Source: Marthasterias glacialis
Lineage: Eukaryota; Echinodermata; Asteroidea; Forcipulatida; Asteriidae
Direction: 5' to 3'
DNA: 64,000 bases
Assembly (NCBI GenBank): GCA_911728455.2
Contig: OU452235.1
Span: 10,278,634-10,342,633, forward strand
Below are positions 60,975-64,000 of this stretch, piece by piece (positions within the stretch are counted from its first letter, which is position 1; every line of letters starts with the position of its first letter). A program made the position numbers and the translations under genes. The notes below the pieces were generated by a model. That model searched no databases. It saw nothing but the letters and a program-made list of their open reading frames with translations, and had not been told where the DNA came from.

Positions 60975-62390
60975 TAAATACGGAGTAGTCTTTGGCTCCA
61001 GCTCATCCCCATATAGACTGGTTCCCGGTCGCCTTTTTTTTCCAGGACGAACGTGGGTAATTTACATAAATGGGCGTGCGTAAACCCCAAATACCCTCGC
61101 ACGTGGTGCTTGGACGTAATAGTTGCGAGTCAATAGCGCTTTTCACGGATCTTAAACAATCCGCGCGGACAAACAAACATACAAAGCCCCAAAACAAAAC
61201 GATTCTACATCATCAAGTGTAAGATGACACTAACAAAATCGTATTTTTCCACACGATTTTGAAAACACCCCTAAGATCACAGTGAGACAGTGGAGTACTT
61301 TAGGAATGGCCATTATTAGCCTTGATGGTGTAGCCAACGATGTCTATAAATATCTACGAAGAGGGTTGTGGGTGATGATTGTGGCCAACATACAAATAAA
61401 TACTCGAGGGTAGACTGTGCATTACAAATAGTCACTAGAAAGACCTTGGGCTAGCATGGTGGTACGATGTGAGGGACACACCGGCTTACTGTTTACCTAA
61501 TTTAGTGATGTGGAATGACAGACAATATTTAATTTTAAAATGGTTGTTGTAAAAAAAAACTGGACGAACTTACTTGCAATGGAGAACGTTTCTTCGACAT
61601 CCAAGGATCGGTACAAAAAACATCGCAAGGAAAAACACCCAGAAGGCGGTCAAACGAAAAGTAAAAAGTAAAAAAAAAAAAACACGATAAATCCAAAGGG
61701 AAAGCCAGCATGTGCCAAGCGAGCCGCTCCCGCCTTCGCTGCAAACGGATTGCCTTTCTCCTGGCAGCTTTAGCGATGGCATTCTCCCGTTTTTCGGGCG
61801 ATGACTTCACTGGTGGCAGGCCGCAGCCACCGCCACCGGTTTTTTTGTTATTGTGGCGATTGGGGGGGGGGAGTGGACATTATGCAGCTATCATAGAAGT
61901 AGATAGATCAGCTGTATGGGATAAACCATGGAGGTAGAATTTAGTCTAATTTCTACCTCCATGGATAAACATTCCCCGTCGTCGTTCCGCGTGTGTATAA
62001 CGCAGTCGTAAAAGAGTCGTAAAAAACGTAATTGTTGGTCTGGCTCCCTACCCCGCCGACAAGCTCCCATGCTTACGGCTAGACCGGCAAGCTGGGTTTG
62101 TCTCTCTGGCCCCACGACACACGGCACCGGCTGTACGGGATATGCCAAAAGGTTTACGTTCCGCTAGCTCCCACGCTGGTGCGCCGTAAAACACGCTTCG
62201 GTTGCACGGACTCTCTGAATGCGAATATTACGTTCGATTTTTCATCATTATTTACAAATTGTATCAATAATCCGAATACATAGTCTTTTTTGTCAAATAC
62301 TCATAAATAATTAAAAAAAAAAGATTTAAATTTGGTTCAGTAATTTACTTTTGTACGGCTGGAAGTAAAACTAACTCCGAAGATCACGTG
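60975..62390. other. Non-coding, no gene supported
   Basis: Includes a hairpin CCATGGAGGTAGAA / TTCTACCTCCATGG (61926-61964). Short ORFs at 61535-61937 are basic or Pro-rich and unsupported. Confidence 0.5.
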
Positions 62391-62426
62391 ATTTATCCGA
62401 ACCACTTTTTTGGTTCGGATAAATTG
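62389..62426. repeat. 14-bp-arm hairpin
   Basis: ATTTATCCGAACCA and TGGTTCGGATAAAT, separated by about 6 nt. It lies in CG-containing sequence near CACGTG. Confidence 0.8.
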
Positions 62427-62760
62427 TTCTTTGAAAAATGCTCGAAAACGGCAAAATTAGATGGTTTCTTTTAGGAACCGTTCTTCTTCATTCCTGGAAG
62501 ACCTTTGAAGTCATATGTAAGCCTATTTTGTAGCCCAAATAGCCCAACGAAGCCGGTGTGCCCCTTTAAAAAGAATCCCATTGAAAATCATTACGACAGT
62601 GGCATTACGGACTGCAGAAACAAATCCCCCCGCAGAAACGCGGTTAGAAATGAGCCGAAGGACCAGGGAACGAGTCTAACCTAGACTGGTCCCGCACATT
62701 CGTCGTCTAGCTTGCTAGGCTCAATAAACACACACACAAACAATGGCTGGATCCTGACCA

Positions 62761-62894
62761 CCATGGCAACGAACAGAAGCTTGCTTGTGGATCCCGATGT
62801 AATGAGCTGCAGAGCTAGCTGCTGCCTGCTAGTGCTAGTGCTAGCTGCTTTTTGTGTTGACACATACAGTGCTGCTTACGACGCACCTCCTGTA
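62761..62894 (+). CDS. Possible first exon with signal peptide (weak)
   Basis: From ATG 62763 the frame reads MATNRSLLVDPDVMSCRASC followed by CLLVLVLAAFCVDTYSA, a good n-h-c signal peptide, and stops at 62895. The end APP is followed by GTATAG, which could be a donor at about 62892, making this the start of a secreted or membrane protein gene that continues right of the window. No downstream exon was recognised, so this remains speculative. Confidence 0.3.
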
Positions 62895-62899
62895 TAGTG

Positions 62900-63625
62900 T
62901 AAAGTGTCTGTGTAGCATTAATAAATAAAAAGAGAGAATAAACGACTGATTTTGTACATGTATTAATAAAACAACTTATGAAAAATGCGTCCAAAATACT
63001 ATACACCAAATGAGGTTTCTGTGCATAATACACTGAAGGATCTCTGGGTCTCATTTTTAGGGAAGGTTTATGATCTGACTCCGCTTTGTGAAAACTACAC
63101 TGGTGAGTAAAAAGTTAGGGTAGCGAAAAGTTAAGCTATGATATTAATATTGATATTAATATGAAAAGTATTAGTATTGTTGTATTGTAAGTCATTACCG
63201 TCGGGAGGATGGAGGGTTACGATTATCGCAACTAGAAACTGACCCCATGTACAATTTCCCAGTAATTTCCAAATAAGCCTAGCTAGACCAATTTATTACC
63301 CCATAATATACATTTAATGAACACTCTTTCCGGACCTCCCCAAATTCTAGTACGACAAATGTCCATCTTCACTGTAGACGATGACCCCCATTGATTTAAA
63401 TGATTCATTAAAACTTTATACATTGTATGTAGGCCTAGATGTAGGCTATTCTAACAATCCTGTAGTTTTGACTCCCTTGAGTCACCTTCTTTGTAAAGTC
63501 AGAAAATAAATATCTTTAAGCCAAAAGAAGCCTCATTGTGTCTTTCCATCAAGTTCAAGTCTCATTGATTATTATATACCTCGTCCATTGGTACCCAACA
63601 AGTACACATTATATTCTTGTGTTAT
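62900..63625. other. Non-coding sequence
   Basis: No feature recognised apart from TAGGCCTAGATGTAGGC-type motifs near 63430. Confidence 0.45.
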
Positions 63626-63767
63626 ACTAATTACTAGACCCAGTAACTGGGGCGCTGTACTCCTTTTTAAAAAATTTTGACATTGTCGGTCGTACTAGTA
63701 CGACCGATAATGTCAAAATTTAAAAAAAGGGAGTACAGCGCCCCAGTTACTGGATCTAACTAATTAC
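63626..63767. mobile_element. 124-bp fold-back MITE with 9-bp target duplication
   Basis: The element 63635-63758 is an almost complete palindrome (TAGA.CCAGTAACTGGGGC to the inverse) centred on GTACTAGTAC. ACTAATTAC flanks it on both sides (63626-63634 and 63759-63767). A 9-bp duplication is usual for Mutator-type elements, but no family is assigned. Confidence 0.9.
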
Positions 63768-63839
63768 TATCTTAATCTAAATATTAACAATGTTATCCTT
63801 TTTTTTTTTTTTTTAGGTTCAGACTAGTCCGATTTACCC

Positions 63840-63890
63840 GGGACCCAGTAACTGGGGCACTGTACTCCCTTTTTTTTTTGAGATTTTGAC
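63840..63890. repeat. Single arm of the same fold-back family
   Basis: GACCCAGTAACTGGGGCACT at about 63843 continues GTACTCCC then a T-run and GAGATTTTGAC, like the left arm of the element 85 bp away. No matching second arm is seen before the window ends. Confidence 0.75.
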
Positions 63891-64000
63891 TCAAACAGCG
63901 ATTTGGAGGACTGGAAAATTATCATGAGTACAATTAACTGCCAATTATTTCATCATTGATATCTTGAGATAGCCAGGCAGTAGTTAATTTTCCAGCTATT

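Overview
This is a stretch of AT-rich, intron-rich animal genomic DNA with no sign of prokaryotic organisation: genes are split by GT-AG introns, and most of the length is transposon remains, fold-back elements and satellites. The repeat types suggest a marine invertebrate deuterostome. An echinoderm is my best guess, because the TTAA-flanked AAAGGCA-type element at 59.2 kb and motifs such as TAGGCCTA and ACATGT repeats look like echinoderm DNA. This is inference and not proven.

Two host genes can be assembled from exons with matching splice phases. (1) A plus-strand gene, 3' part only, has exons at 16338-16536, 16796-16868, 26024-26149, 35540-35703, 36641-36758, 37370-37484 and 40053-40156. 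It encodes the C-terminal end of a JmjC/cupin oxygenase domain followed by three EF-hand loops, 298 residues to the stop. Its 5' exons were not found and probably lie left of the window. (2) A minus-strand gene for NAA38/LSMD1, the LSm-fold auxiliary subunit of the NatC N-terminal acetyltransferase, has coding exons 53546-53381 and 46005-45911. A DIRS-type retroelement in the opposite orientation fills most of its 7.4-kb intron. A possible first exon with a signal peptide lies near the right end (62.76 kb).

Layout. 0-1 kb: broken transposase-like (DUF7869-type) fragment. 3.9-8.7 kb: decayed tyrosine-recombinase retrotransposon (Ngaro/DIRS order gag-RT-RNase H-YR, minus strand). 8794-14997: apparently intact 6.2-kb DNA transposon with about 340-bp inverted repeats, a 3-bp TAG target duplication and one uninterrupted 1499-codon ORF. 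The ORF joins zinc-finger-like Cys/His clusters, a candidate DDE core, an XPG/FEN-type nuclease domain and a CXC (tesmin/TSO1) Cys cluster; from memory this matches the Academ superfamily, XPG-bearing branch. 16.3-40.2 kb: the JmjC/EF-hand gene. Its introns carry three non-LTR retrotransposon fragments, a 271-bp palindrome, a tRNA-derived SINE, a 49-copy 48-bp minisatellite, a split RAG1/Transib-reminiscent transposase pseudogene and a 128-bp tandem array. 45.9-53.6 kb: NAA38 with the nested DIRS-type element. 53.6-64 kb: mostly non-coding, with several well-delimited MITEs and hairpins.

The strongest candidates for follow-up are the intact 6.2-kb nuclease-transposase element, the JmjC plus EF-hand gene whose last coding exon sits in the loop of a 107-bp inverted repeat, and the DIRS-type element with inverted ends inside NAA38. 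Everything was read by eye from the sequence; no database search was run.
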